A stretch of DNA of 64,000 nt. Origin: Agelas oroides (lineage: Eukaryota > Porifera > Demospongiae > Agelasida > Agelasidae). The DNA lies in contig OX422196.1 in NCBI GenBank assembly GCA_949130485.1, forward strand, positions 3,516,889 to 3,580,888, written 5' to 3'. The notes beneath the pieces are model-generated. The model had not been told where the DNA came from, made no database searches, and saw nothing but the letters and a program-made list of their open reading frames with translations. Shown here piece after piece: positions 29,385-40,800 of this stretch; position 1 is the first letter of the stretch, and every line of letters begins with the position of its first letter. The position numbers and the translations under genes are program-made.

Positions 29385-29431
29385 CCATTTTCTGGTTGCT
29401 ACTTTCGTCCGAGCTTTCGTCTTTGTGAGAG
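29385..29431 (+). promoter_or_regulatory. Probable promoter and non-coding first exon of gene B
   Basis: The GC-richer stretch with a CCTCCATTTTCTGG motif is followed by a strong donor, GAGAG|GTAAGT (donor at 29432). The next + strand acceptor with a good coding exon is at 31535, three bases before the CARD start codon. The same block with the same donor recurs at 58330-58372. The 5' limit is a guess. The stretch 29160-29430 may also drive the - strand gene. Confidence 0.45.
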
Positions 29432-29540
29432 GTAAGTCAAGTGAGTAACGTACTGATGGTAGCGTTCTCCCCTTCATTCTAAACTCTGAAGGGTCTCGTC
29501 AAGCCATGATCAGACTGTGTGAGGGTTTATTGGTGGGTGT

Positions 29541-29628
29541 TAGCCTCGTTCCCAGGCCTACCCCGTTTTTTGTTCTTCGGTTTGCGCACCGAAGAACAAA
29601 AAACGGGGTAGACCTGGGAACGAGGCTA
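29541..29628. mobile_element. 88-bp Mutator-type MITE (fold-back), left copy only
   Basis: Almost entirely two arms, TAGCCTCGTTCCCAGGC...GCCTGGGAACGAGGCTA type ends, with a GAAGAACAAAAAACGGGGTA inner arm. Duplication GGTGGGTGT at 29532-29540 and 29629-29637. Empty site in the right duplicate at about 58470-58480. Confidence 0.9.
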
Positions 29629-29637
29629 GGTGGGTGT

Positions 29638-30445
29638 GGCATTGGTCCCAATCAGCACTGTTTAGTGAGGAAAGAGCCTGCATGGCCTGAGACAGATGCT
29701 GGGGAAGGGGGGCAATTGGTTACTGTGTGGTAATGCAGGAGACCTATGGTAAAATGTATAGTTTTCCTTTCTTAGTTGTAGCTGTATGACAGACTGCTAT
29801 CTTTCATGGAGTGACAGACAGAAAGCAACACATGGTATGCTTTTTCACCGCAAGAAATGACATGAACTTAGCTGGGGCATGGCACTGGCACGTGCCATTG
29901 ACTTCTGTTCCATTTTCATGGTACAACCAAGTGTCTGCATGGCTTAATCTCTGTGTCAGTCCACAAGTGTATTCCACCTGTGTAGCCATTAAGATCAGTT
30001 ACTTCAGTACGTTTGTGAGTAGTTTTGAAGACCTTTATACTAACCTGTGAAACATATCCATCATAAGGTGATAAAGATCTGTCTGGTATTTAGTCCAGTA
30101 GTTTAGTCTGAAAAATAGGGATGTCTGTGATATGTATGAGAATATCAGGCATACCATGCAGACTCTGCTGGGTGAGTAGAAAGCTTATCAGGCTGTGGTT
30201 GCTAGAACCTTCCCTATAAAAGGTGAATCTGTCACCGTGCGCCAGCTGAAGTAAATCTTGGTATTGGCCACAAAATTAATGTTCCAATCAAAAGTGATGC
30301 AAGAATACATGTCATGCAGTAACAAGAGTACATGTTTGGCCATCACTGATGGAATCCTCAGTTCAGATATGACTAAACTGTGCCTCATTCCATCACCAGC
30401 TACATCACAATCATCCAGCAAGGCAGGGGGAAAACATATATACAT
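29638..30445 (+). other. Gene B first intron
   Basis: Collinear with 58490-59405. No gene seen. Confidence 0.5.
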
Positions 30446-30475
30446 GGGGGGAAGGGGGGGGGGGGGGGGGGGGGG
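30446..30475 (+). repeat. Poly-G tract
   Basis: About 30 bases almost all G (two A). The right duplicate has only a short G run there (about 59400-59415). Confidence 0.85.
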
Positions 30476-30820
30476 TCTAAACTTTAATATTCATAACAAA
30501 ATTTGCTCAGTGTTGCTATAAGTGCAGTGCAACTTTACTAACAAACATAACTAGTCAAGCAGAATGTACTGAGTCCAGGGTAGTGCAACAACTACAGATT
30601 GACAGACAACCTCAGTCAGTCAATTTCAGCCTAAATGTTAATGGTAGTGTCAGAAGTTTGAACTCTTGAGAGGGGGCTTCAGCACTCAGATAGTTACCAC
30701 CAATGTTTACACCCTTGAGCAAGGTAAACATTCTTTGTAAAGCATGGAATTGCAATGGTAGTATATCAGTAGATGGCGCTACTATGCTCATGGTGATACA
30801 TGGTGCACATACCCTATAAG

Positions 30821-31059
30821 CTTCTTGCTACAGTCAAGACTGGGGATCAATATTGCTGGTTTAGTCCTTAGCTCAAAAATGGTCCAGTAGTTCAGTCCAG
30901 TGCTATAGCACCACCTACACTGAAATTTTGGAGGAAAATTGAAGCATGTCAAAAGTAGGAATGTACAGAAGTGTAATCACTGGACTGAACTACTGGACCC
31001 ATTTTTGAGCTAAGAACTAAACCAGCAATATTGATGCCATTCTTGACTGTAGCAAGAAG
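30821..31059. repeat. Fold-back: gene B intron segment duplicated in inverse
   Basis: CTTCTTGCTACAGTCAAGA (30821) recurs as TCTTGACTGTAGCAAGAAG ending at 31059, with arms of about 85 bp. The right duplicate has only one arm (about 62230-62300). Confidence 0.75.
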
Positions 31060-31537
31060 AGGCTTGCCCACAGTAATCTCATTTGCAAATACCCCATGGT
31101 TTTTTAACCAGCTCTTTGTTCAGTGGCACACTAGAGGTAATACTCCTGTTGTGGGGCCTGGGTTGTTAAGTGCACAAGTCTCCTCCCCATTCTACCTCTT
31201 ACCACAGATGTATGCTGTCTGTATGCTTGCATTTCATTTTCCAACCAAGAACCAAACAATCCTAAAATCATTGGTTATTGTGTAACAATTCAATGATATA
31301 CCACACGGCATTTATGTAGTTCTCAAGATACAGCTGCTGCTTTTTTGTTTCCTTCACAATGGTCAATTTAAGCAAAGTATGAAAAGGTGTAACGTGAACA
31401 TCAGACTCATCAGCATGTTGCCAAGAACTTATAGTTGTAGATTGCATATCAACACAGTTGCATTACTATTGCATTACTATTGTACACCAGTCTCTTGGTT
31501 GTAAAACCCAGTATGCTATTCTTCCATTTCTGTAGGT

Positions 31538-31832
31538 ATGAGTTCTGATGATGCAAGACAGCTTCGCTTGGAGAAGAGTGTGTTGGAGAGCAACTACAGT
31601 TTTCTAGTGGAGGCTCTTGTTCCAGAAGACATAGTACCTGAGTTGTTCACACAGAAACTGATCACAAAATCCCAGAAGGAGAAGGCCGATTCACACCCAC
31701 AGAAATATGCTAAAAATGTAGCAATCATGGATTCCCTGCTAGGTCGGGCAGAGGTGGGGGCCTTCCATCGGTTTTGTGATGTTCTCTCAGTGACCTCTGG
31801 GCAGGAGTACATTGCTGTCAAGCTTAAAGAAT
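31538..31832 (+). CDS. Gene B exon 2: CARD domain
   Basis: This exon encodes about 98 residues. The pattern LEKSVLESNYSFLVEAL, then DIVPELF, LITKSQKEK, a basic turn, IMDSLLGR and FHRFCDVL..SGQEYIA matches the six-helix CARD fold: an L-x6-L start, a D-I/V-L-F second helix, 'I-T-x-x-Q' before helix 3, and 'F-x-x-F-C-x-x-L' in helix 5. The donor GT at 31833 splits a Cys codon (phase 1) that is completed by the acceptor at 31975-31976. A death-effector or DEATH domain is a weaker alternative. Confidence 0.82.
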
Positions 31833-34800
31833 GTAGGATGAATGTGTTGAATATGTATTTGAGGTTATTTTAGACAAAATGGTAGCTGGTGAGGTTAATT
31901 TTTACTGTATCAGGTAGTTGTCTGAACATTAAAATAGTTGCATTCAAAGTGACCCTAATGATCATCTGCTCTGCAGGCTTCCAATCATTGAATCAAAGTG
32001 AAGATCCACATTCTATAATTGCTGCAAAGCAGCTCAAGTCCCAATCCACCACTGCACATGGTGAATTGGTGGACATTCCCCAGCTACTCATTGACCTAGT
32101 GAAGATACTAGAAGAAGAGCCTGGTGTACTTGAGAAGATGCAATTTAAGTTGGAATTGATGGTGCTGTCTTGCTGTGGCAACATCATCCACATTGTGGAG
32201 TCCACACAGTACAAAGAAGCCAAAACTGTACGAGCCTTCTTTCGTGCAATGACTCCCTATTTCAATCAAGTTAGCCATTATCTATTTCGATCTGTTGTTG
32301 TGGCTTCTGAGTGCAAGGAAGCAATTCAAAGGCTGGACAAGTATCTTGACGCAAAGGACCCTAGTGCTGTTGTCATTCCCCCTCCACCCAGCTCTGACAG
32401 TTCAACATCTGGTTCTCCAGCCACAAAGTCTATTGATGTACCACCTTCACCTCACAGTGGTCTGACAGCTGGTGTATCTCATGTCCCAGCAAGGACTGGG
32501 CGGAAGCCTAGTGGCACCATCTCCATTTCTGCAGACATAGAATGCAGCAAGCTCACTGTGGAAGAGTACACACTAGTGCACCATCATATCAGCTCACTTC
32601 TGCATCTACCAGCCGTAGCCCTCCGATATGATCATCACCAGGAACAATGCTCCATTAGATTGTTCTGGTTCATTTCAAGAGAACTTGCATCATACACTCA
32701 GGCAGCCCTGGGAAACACCATGACTCCCCAACTGGGAATTCTTCGTTGTTTGGTCAACTGCAACATCAAGGAGGTCTCCATTGGGGATAGAAGCTATAAG
32801 CTTCCTACTCACCTGGTATGCTACATTCATGCAGGAGTGTGGTTTGTGTTACTAGGCTGAGATTATCCTTCTGTACGGTGTGTAGTATGTAATCTTCCAA
32901 AAACAAACCAATCCCTCTATTTTTGATTGAAGCTATTTCAAAGGGTCTTTTCATCATGAAAGTACGCCCACCGATTTATACTGTAGTACAGGCTGTTATA
33001 TCAAACAAGAAAGCATTGGAGTTACAGTACTGTAACAGTGAAATAGACAGCTTAAGCAAGTGCATGACACATCGCATGCATAGAGCTACAAGGTTAGAAT
33101 TGACTCACATCTCTCCTATAGGAGATGGGCTACCTTGAGGCTGCTTGGGATGGATCAGTTGAAGGGGTCTCTGATGCCCTGAGAGCTGGAGTTCATGCTG
33201 ACACCACCTCTCTTGTGAGGAACTTTGGTAGTTTGGACTCACCACTTCTTTTAATACATATGCACATCACACTGGGACAGCATTTCAGCAACAATCATAA
33301 CTTTAATACACCAAGTTACATTGTCAGTGCTAAATGTAAGACCACAGGTATAGTGTTATGCTAGAAATGAGTAGTCGTATGCTCAGGCCTTTCAAGTACA
33401 AGACTGCAAATGGTGAAGAGCATTCAAATCAATGAAGTGTCTGCTGTCTTTGTCTTCTAGTGACAAACAAATATGGACAGTTCTCAGTTCTCAGGAACCT
33501 CATAATTTCAAGCTAAAAATGGTGTAATCCCTGGACTTCTTGAATTGTGCCAGACAACTAGACTAGAAATGGTGTACTCCCTGAGTGTCATGTTATCGTG
33601 TGCTGCATACAATATTCAATGAACAATAGGTCTTGGACTAGCATGGTAGTTTGCAAAATCTTATTTGTAGCATTGTATCACATTCAACTGACATTCTTCT
33701 TCAGGCAACTAAGAGAGTGGCATATATGTATGCCATTCTCTTAGTTGCCTGAAGACATCATCAACTGTCCAAGATCTACTGCTCTTTGAATAGACTTAAA
33801 ATGGTGTCATTACATTGGTAGCTAGTAGGTTCACAGACTCGCAGAAAGCACACATGTAGTCACTCGGTTATTTTCAGAAAGTCTCAGTTTGATTCAAGTA
33901 ATAGTCCCACAGAAAGATACCTAACTGCTGAAGTGGGTTATTGGTAGTTTGGAGGGAACCAGACTATGCAAAAAGTGACTACTACAATAGTAGCACAATT
34001 TTAACCGCACACCACTTACAAACTAATTAGTGCTACCTTGTTTGAAAAAGATGAAAACAGGTTTCATATCTGTGTTCTCAAAGGCATTTTGTAAATGCTA
34101 CTCTTTAATCATCAGAGTTCTTGGGTTTTGCATTTGCTACTTAATTGGGATGTACTTCACTATGGAATTAACAAAGGCAATCCCCAAATACTCAGTGTTA
34201 TTGATATAGTAATCATTGCTGAAGGGCATGCTAGTGAATCCTTGTATGATTGTGGCATGCCTTGTTGATAATAATCTCATTTGGGATGCTCACCTGGATG
34301 CTTTTGTTCTGCAAAAGGATGTTGGTGGTAGCACATGTGGAGTAGAAAAGTTCAACACAATGATGTCCCTTGATTTTTTTTTTGGTGTGTGTGTGTGTGC
34401 TTTTTTATGAGGCTAACCGCACCCCAAGTGGAAAGAAAATGGTGACTTGGATGCAGGTGGCTTGAATGCAAGTGGACAAATCAGCTTGTCCTGCCATAAA
34501 GGAGTCATTAAGCTAATTAGCCCACTAGGTACACATAGTGTGGAAGTCAACCGCACAAAGCGTTTTGAGAGATGTTGGTCGGTGTTGTAATGAAGAGCCA
34601 TTGCCATCAAAAGCACTGTGGATGCACGGGATGTGCTGTAGTGCAGCAAGCCAGTAGCTAAGTGTACACTTCACTGAAGTGTCAAACTGACTTGTAGCTC
34701 AGTGTGGCTGTGCTGTATTGGTAGTCTGCTACCAGAACATTGTAGCTAATAGATCTAGCTTGTTAACAATGTGCCTTAGTCCTTATACAAGGCTCCAGAG

Positions 34801-37800
34801 CTGCAAGTCAGGATGAAGTTTGTGTGACCACTGAAGTGTTAACATTTTTGATCATAACTCAGGCTAGCAGTGGTTTAAGAAAATTCCATATTCTCATCTT
34901 TAGCAAATGTAAGTACCTTCATATTAAGATAGCTAGTTTGACCACTTTATAATCCTGTGTCACCATAGGTCCAATTCATTGATGGCAAATGTTTGGCCCT
35001 GTGCAATCGCCGTGGATTATGTCTGAACCTTGGCGCTTGCACAGTAGATACCGTCATTAATCGTTAGACAATTTCAAATCTGGCCTCCTTTAGATTAGAT
35101 TCATAAAACTTCCAGGAAGCCAATTTCTTCCATTAGATTAGATTCATCGTTGTAATGGAGCACATTTTCCAAGAAAAGCATTAGCCACGCACTAAGGCCT
35201 CTTCGCCCAAGGAAGTGTTGCCTGTAGTACTAAATTACCATAGGCTTTCCCAGAAGTGTAGTAGGCTCTGAGAACTTCAATCGTCGGAGCATCATTCTGC
35301 CAGCGACTATTGTCCGTACTTGTTTTGATAAGAACACAGTCTGGTTGCATTACAACGCCTCTGCAGTGACTTCACAATGTTGTTTTGATAAGAACACTTC
35401 CTTGTGCACTCGGTCTGCCAGGGACTTCACCTTTTTGTTGCTAAGAACACTTCGTTGTGTCTACTACAATGGGCTCTTCCACTAAATTGGATTCACTCGA
35501 AAATAATTAGTGCAGCTACCTTCGCATAATTGGATTACCAAAAATCGCAAGAATTGAATTTCTTCCGCTACATTGGATCTACCGTTCTATTCGAATAATG
35601 ACGGTACTTCAATAACTGTTTCAAGCTGTGGTATCAAACTTCAGTAAGTCCTCTCAGGCTGGGAAAAACATTGGACATACATGTGCACTTTTGTGGCTTT
35701 TCATTCATCCATTCATTCATTCAGTCATTACTATTTTCTTTGTTGTAATTTGTTCCATAAATGTAGAGTTTGGTGCTGAAAATACTGTTTTAAATTTTGA
35801 GCATCATGCTAATCCCCTCCAAGTCACTTTAGCAATTTACTTGTGAAAAGAATACACGTACGTAGGCTCAGAGGATGGAGCGTTTGAAGTAGTATTTTAC
35901 ACTGTTTGATTTCTTTGTATACCACATTGCACTCATATACAAGTGTTGAAGGCCAACTTGCTCTGTCTGATAATTTCCACTGTAGAATGGTGTAACGGCC
36001 TTGATGTGGGCCTCGTTATGGGGTCATCTCCAAGTTGTGGAGAGAATACTGGCAGCGGGGGCCCAGCCTGACCTTCAGAATAATGTAAGGATAACATCTG
36101 AATGTACTCAAGTACATAGGCTTCTTAAAGGCCTAAGTTAGGTGTATTTGCTTGTGGCACCTTAGTGACAATGGAATCATGAACTTGTTGTATGTAGAGT
36201 GGAAGAACTAGGCTAATGAATGGTTGCTTTATGTACATGTATTATTCTTGTGCCAATTAGAACGGTACACACTGGAGGTGCCTAGTAAAGCATTTACCCT
36301 GTATTCTTTCTTCTTAAAATAAGATAGATATTGTAGTGTAGGTCCAAGCTTCCAGCTCCACAATGCCGAGATTCCAGCCCGCACTCACGCCGAGTTAGAC
36401 TCAGGAAGCAGACTCAAAGAATTGTTGCAGCCAAATAGAAGATATAATAAACACTTTATAGTGTGATACCAATTTCATGTGCATGACATGGACAATGGAC
36501 AAATGTTATAAAATGTTCCAATTAGGGTAGTCCAATTATGGTTTTGTCTGCTACACTAGGAACCACTTTCATGTGTAGTCTCATATCCCACCTGGTAACA
36601 AGACTAACTGTTATTGTCCCACTCCAGGATGGCTGGACAGCAATGATGTTTGCATGTCAGGAGGGTCATGAGCATGTGGTGGAGGCACTACTGAAGGGAG
36701 GGGCCACTGTGGACATTCAAAATGAGGTAACACCAGTCATCACTTGACAGTAGGTCCTCCTCCATTACACCTACATACATATGTAATGTCAGTGATATCA
36801 AAGTACCTTGTGCCTAATACAAAGAGTTTAGTACGTATATCCCAAAGACATTACATCAGCCAATAAAGTGCACTGTAATAGTATGTATTGTAGAAATGGG
36901 CAGTCAGGTGGTAGTAATGAACATCAATCACTGAACTGCAGTATTGATGACTTATTATCACGACAGCCTGTTGTACTTCCATTTTGTTGCGCTGATACTC
37001 TAATTTTCAAGCATGAGAATAGTTTACCACTGAAATAATTGTATGACTGTTCCACTTGAGTTGGAATTCCTGTCATAGCTCCATGTTGCCATGGCAACAA
37101 CATCATTATGAGCATAGTACAATGGTACCTTCAACCATTAGGCATGGTTGATTTTCGTTAAGCAGTCACAGTTGTGAACCGACAAAGTTAAACACAACAG
37201 TTCAGCCTCAGTTGTCCTTCACTCTCCTCTCAGACTGGCCAGACAGCTGTCATGTCTGCATCCTTTAGAGGTCACCTTCCTATTGTGGAGAGACTGCTGG
37301 CAGCAGGGGCCCAGGCTGACCTGCAGAAGAAGGTACTGCTAGTTCAGTGTTTACTCACGTATCTGATTACTTTGAAGAGTTTAGTACGTATATCCCAAAG
37401 ACATTACATCAGTCAGCAAAGTGCCAATATAGACTGTAATAGTATGTATTGTAGAAATGGGCAGTCAGGTGGTAGTAATGAACATCAATCACTGAACTGC
37501 AGTATTGATGACTTATTATCACGACAGCCTGTTGTACTTCCATTTTGTTGCGCTGATACTCTAATTTTCAAGCATGAGAATAGTTTACCACTGAAATACT
37601 TGTATGACTGTTCCACTTGAGTTGGAATTCCTGTCATAGCTCCATGTTGCCATGGCAACAACATCATTATGAGCATAGTACAATGGTACCTTCAACCATT
37701 AGGCATGGTTGATTTTCGTTAAGCAGTCACAGTTGTGAACCGACAAAGTTAAACACAACAGTTCAGCCTCAGTTGTCCTTCACTCTCCTCTCAGACTGGC

Positions 37801-40800
37801 CAGACAGCTGTCATGTCTGCATCCTTTAGAGGTCACCTTCCTATTGTGGAGAGACTGCTGGCAGCAGGGGCCCAGGCTGACCTGCAGAAGAAGGTACTGC
37901 TAGTTCAGTGTTTACTCACGTATCTGATTACTTTGAAGAGTTTAGTACGTATATCCCAAAGACATTACATCAGTCAGCAAAGTGCCAATATAGACTGTAA
38001 TAGTATGTATTGTAGAAATGGGCAGTCAGGTGGTAGTAATGAACATCAATCACTGAACTGCAGTATTGTATGACTGTTATTATCATGACAGCCTGTTGTA
38101 CTTCCATTTTGTTGCGCTGATACTCTAATTTTCAAGCATGAGAATAGTTTACCACTGAAGTACTTGTATGACTGTTCCACTTGAGTTGGAATACCTGTCA
38201 TAGCTCCATGTTGCCATGGCAACAACATCCCAATGAGCATAGTACAATGGTACCTTAAACCGTTAGGCATTGTTAATTTTCATTAAGCAGTCACAGTTGT
38301 GAACCGACAAAGTTAAACACAACAGTTCAACCTCAGTTGTCCTTTACTCTCCTCCCAGGATGGCTGGACAGCTCTCATGTCTGCATCCTCAAGAGGTCAC
38401 CTTCCTATTGTGGAGAGACTGCTGGCAGCAGGGGCCCAGCCTGACCTGCAGAAGAAGGTACTGCTAGTTCAGTGGAGGTGGGAAGTAGAGCAATCAACAA
38501 AATCACTTGGTATAGACTAGTATGTAAGCAAAGAGCCGCCTGGTTTTGTCAATAATGGGTGTGACTCTTGTCCAACTAACAGTACATTTCACCAGTAAGG
38601 ACATGCTTATCACTAACAGCCGATCTGTTCTCAGACTGTAGTTGTGCCACTATAGACATTCAACATCTTACCTAACTAGGAAGAGAGTGGAGGTCACTGA
38701 GTGCAGCATGTAACCTCAGTGTTTACTCATGTATCTGCTTACTGTATCAATCTTTTTGTTTAGAACCACAGATTGTGTGTCCAACATTGTCATGAGAAGT
38801 TTTGTTTTCATAGCCATTGTAGTAACTTTAATTGCTAACAGTTACTTTCAGCCATATATGTAGAAACTAGGGGAATGCAGTGCATTGTGGGGGCGAGCGT
38901 GAGCAAGTTGCATGGTGCACTAGTGTTTCATAGCACCACCTTTACCCACTTGTATACATCTCACATAACAATTCTGCCAACATCAGATTCTACGTACACT
39001 TGTTAGCTTTCTACTGGGAGCAAACTGTCTTTACCAACCATGCATGGCTTGCACCCTGACCAATCTATAGGAACAACGACATCAGTAGTAATTTGACTAC
39101 TTGCATAAAATGTGCGGATTGTACACGTCATCATTCATGTTACATGGATGATCATGTTGCTCTAACGGATCTCTTTGCCAACAGCATTAACACCAGTATG
39201 AAAAAGCAATTCAGTTATGTTTATACAATTGAGTAAAAGTAAGTTCAGTTAGTCAATGCATGGTTTGATGGTGTGTGTCTATCTCTAATCCGCTGTAACC
39301 TCGCTTCCGTCTCTTCAGGAGTCTCTGATGCCATTCTTTCACGCTTACAGGTGCTCTTCCGCTGTAATGTGGCTTGTCTCTTACTGGAAGTTTGAGCAGC
39401 GTGCCTGGGACGATCCCTCTCCTTCCACTTTCTCAACCATTCGCTCTTCTGTTGCGCCGTCTCTGCCGCACGTTGAGCCCTCTCGTTCGTTCCTGCTCCG
39501 TCGCCGGTCTTCTTGCTCCTGCGGTGATTTGAGTGCTCTTCTAGAAGTGCTCTGTGTGTCCATGTTCAATACAAGTAGATAAAAAATTTCTCAAGCAGAA
39601 CTCTGAAGTGGAACTCTGAAGTAGAACTCTGAAGTTGAACTCGGAAGTTGAACTCTGAAGTAGAACTCTGAAGTAGAACTCTGAAGTAGAACTCTGAAGT
39701 AGAACTCTGAAGTAGAACTCTGAAGTAGAACTCTGAAGTAGAACTCTGAAGTAGAACTCTCTAAAGTAGAACTCTGAAGTAGAACTCTGAAGTTGAACTC
39801 TGAAGTAGAACTCTGAAGTAGAACTCTGAAGTAGAACTCTGAAGTAGAACTCTGAAGTAGAACTCTGAAGTAGAACTCTGAAGTAGAACTCTGAAGTAGA
39901 ACTCTGAAGTAGAACTCTCTAAAGTAGAATACAGCAAAATGCGTGACCACGTGTTCTTTTCGATATTCTGTCCGCACGTACTCGGCGCGCGCATTGTTTC
40001 GTGTTAAAAGAGTGTAAACATGCATTTATGGAATGACGTACGGCACAAAATAATTATATGAAAAATTCCAATTCGACTCACTAGTGTGGGGCTCGCTCAC
40101 GCTCGCCCCAATAACAGTGCAGCAATGAGCCACTGTTTTAGACCCAGTCGGTATTAGTTCGTGCTCTTCATCTGAGTGAGCTCCTGTTGTCGTCCCACTT
40201 CAGGATGGCTGGACAGCAATGATGTATGCATGCCAGGAGGGTCATGAGCATGTGGTGGAGGCACTACTAAAGGGAAGGGCCACTGTGGACATTCAAACAA
40301 AGGTAATACCAGTCATCACTTGACAGTAGGTCCTCCTTCATTATACCCAAATATCAGAATATCAAACTGCCTTGTACCTAGTACAAATTGTAGCATATCC
40401 CGGCGACACTACATCAGTCAACAAGGTAGTGGTCATCAGAACTGCAAAGTGCACTACACTCTGTTACAGCACTGTAGTACTGAAGCAGTGAGAATCAATC
40501 GTTGAACTGTTTCAGTAGTCAGTCGAAAAGCACTTCTGTATAACCGTACCATCATGACAGCCTCTTGTACTTTTTCACTCTTGTTTTGTTGTTTTGCATT
40601 GAAAATCTAGCTTTCAAATGTGAGCTCAGTATACCAGCGAACTACTTGTAAGAATGCACCACTTGAGGTGGAGTTCCTGTGATATCTCCATGTTGCCATA
40701 GCAACAACACTGTTATGATTACCAGAAACTTATGAACCACTGTGCAGAAGGAGTGTCAAACTAGCATATCCATCTTGTGTCGAATGACACTTTAAAACAC

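Larger units (their letters stand above)
16200..31090 (+). repeat. Segmental duplication, left copy
   Basis: Collinear with about 44900-62340: last six ANK exons and tail of gene A, coiled-coil gene, intergenic promoter, and 5' intron of gene B. Anchor pairs: 16521/45096, 17486/48137, 20848/51874, 24114/54270, 28871/57817, 29431/58372. About 25745-27905 has no counterpart in the right copy. Limits are by eye because introns share repeats. Confidence 0.8.
36820..38340 (+). repeat. Tandem intron-exon units (561 bp)
   Basis: Exon 37234 plus intron repeats at 37795, 561 bp later, nearly base for base (one change seen near 37038/37599). A third, more diverged intron copy follows up to 38358, and a fourth lies at 41500-41932. 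Confidence 0.85.
38887..40103 (-). mobile_element. Element with basic repeat ORF and minisatellite
   Basis: Ends GGGGCGAGCGTGAGC (38891) and its complement GCTCACGCTCGCCCC (about 40090), an inverted pair. Inside on -: a charged repeat ORF (39245-39569) and a 13-bp minisatellite. Sits in a type B-to-A intron of gene B. Target duplication not evident. Confidence 0.6.

Noticed and set aside
31538-32860. NLR receptor
   Set aside because: No Walker A/B or NACHT motifs in the central region or elsewhere in the gene.
36820-38460. Regularly spaced repeats resembling a CRISPR array
   Set aside because: The repeats are 99-bp coding exons plus introns with splice sites in a eukaryotic gene.
39591-40025. 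144-residue open frame on - with SSTSEFYFRVLLQ repeats
   Set aside because: It is the 13-bp minisatellite read in frame; all three frames stay open because the unit lacks stops. No support as a protein.
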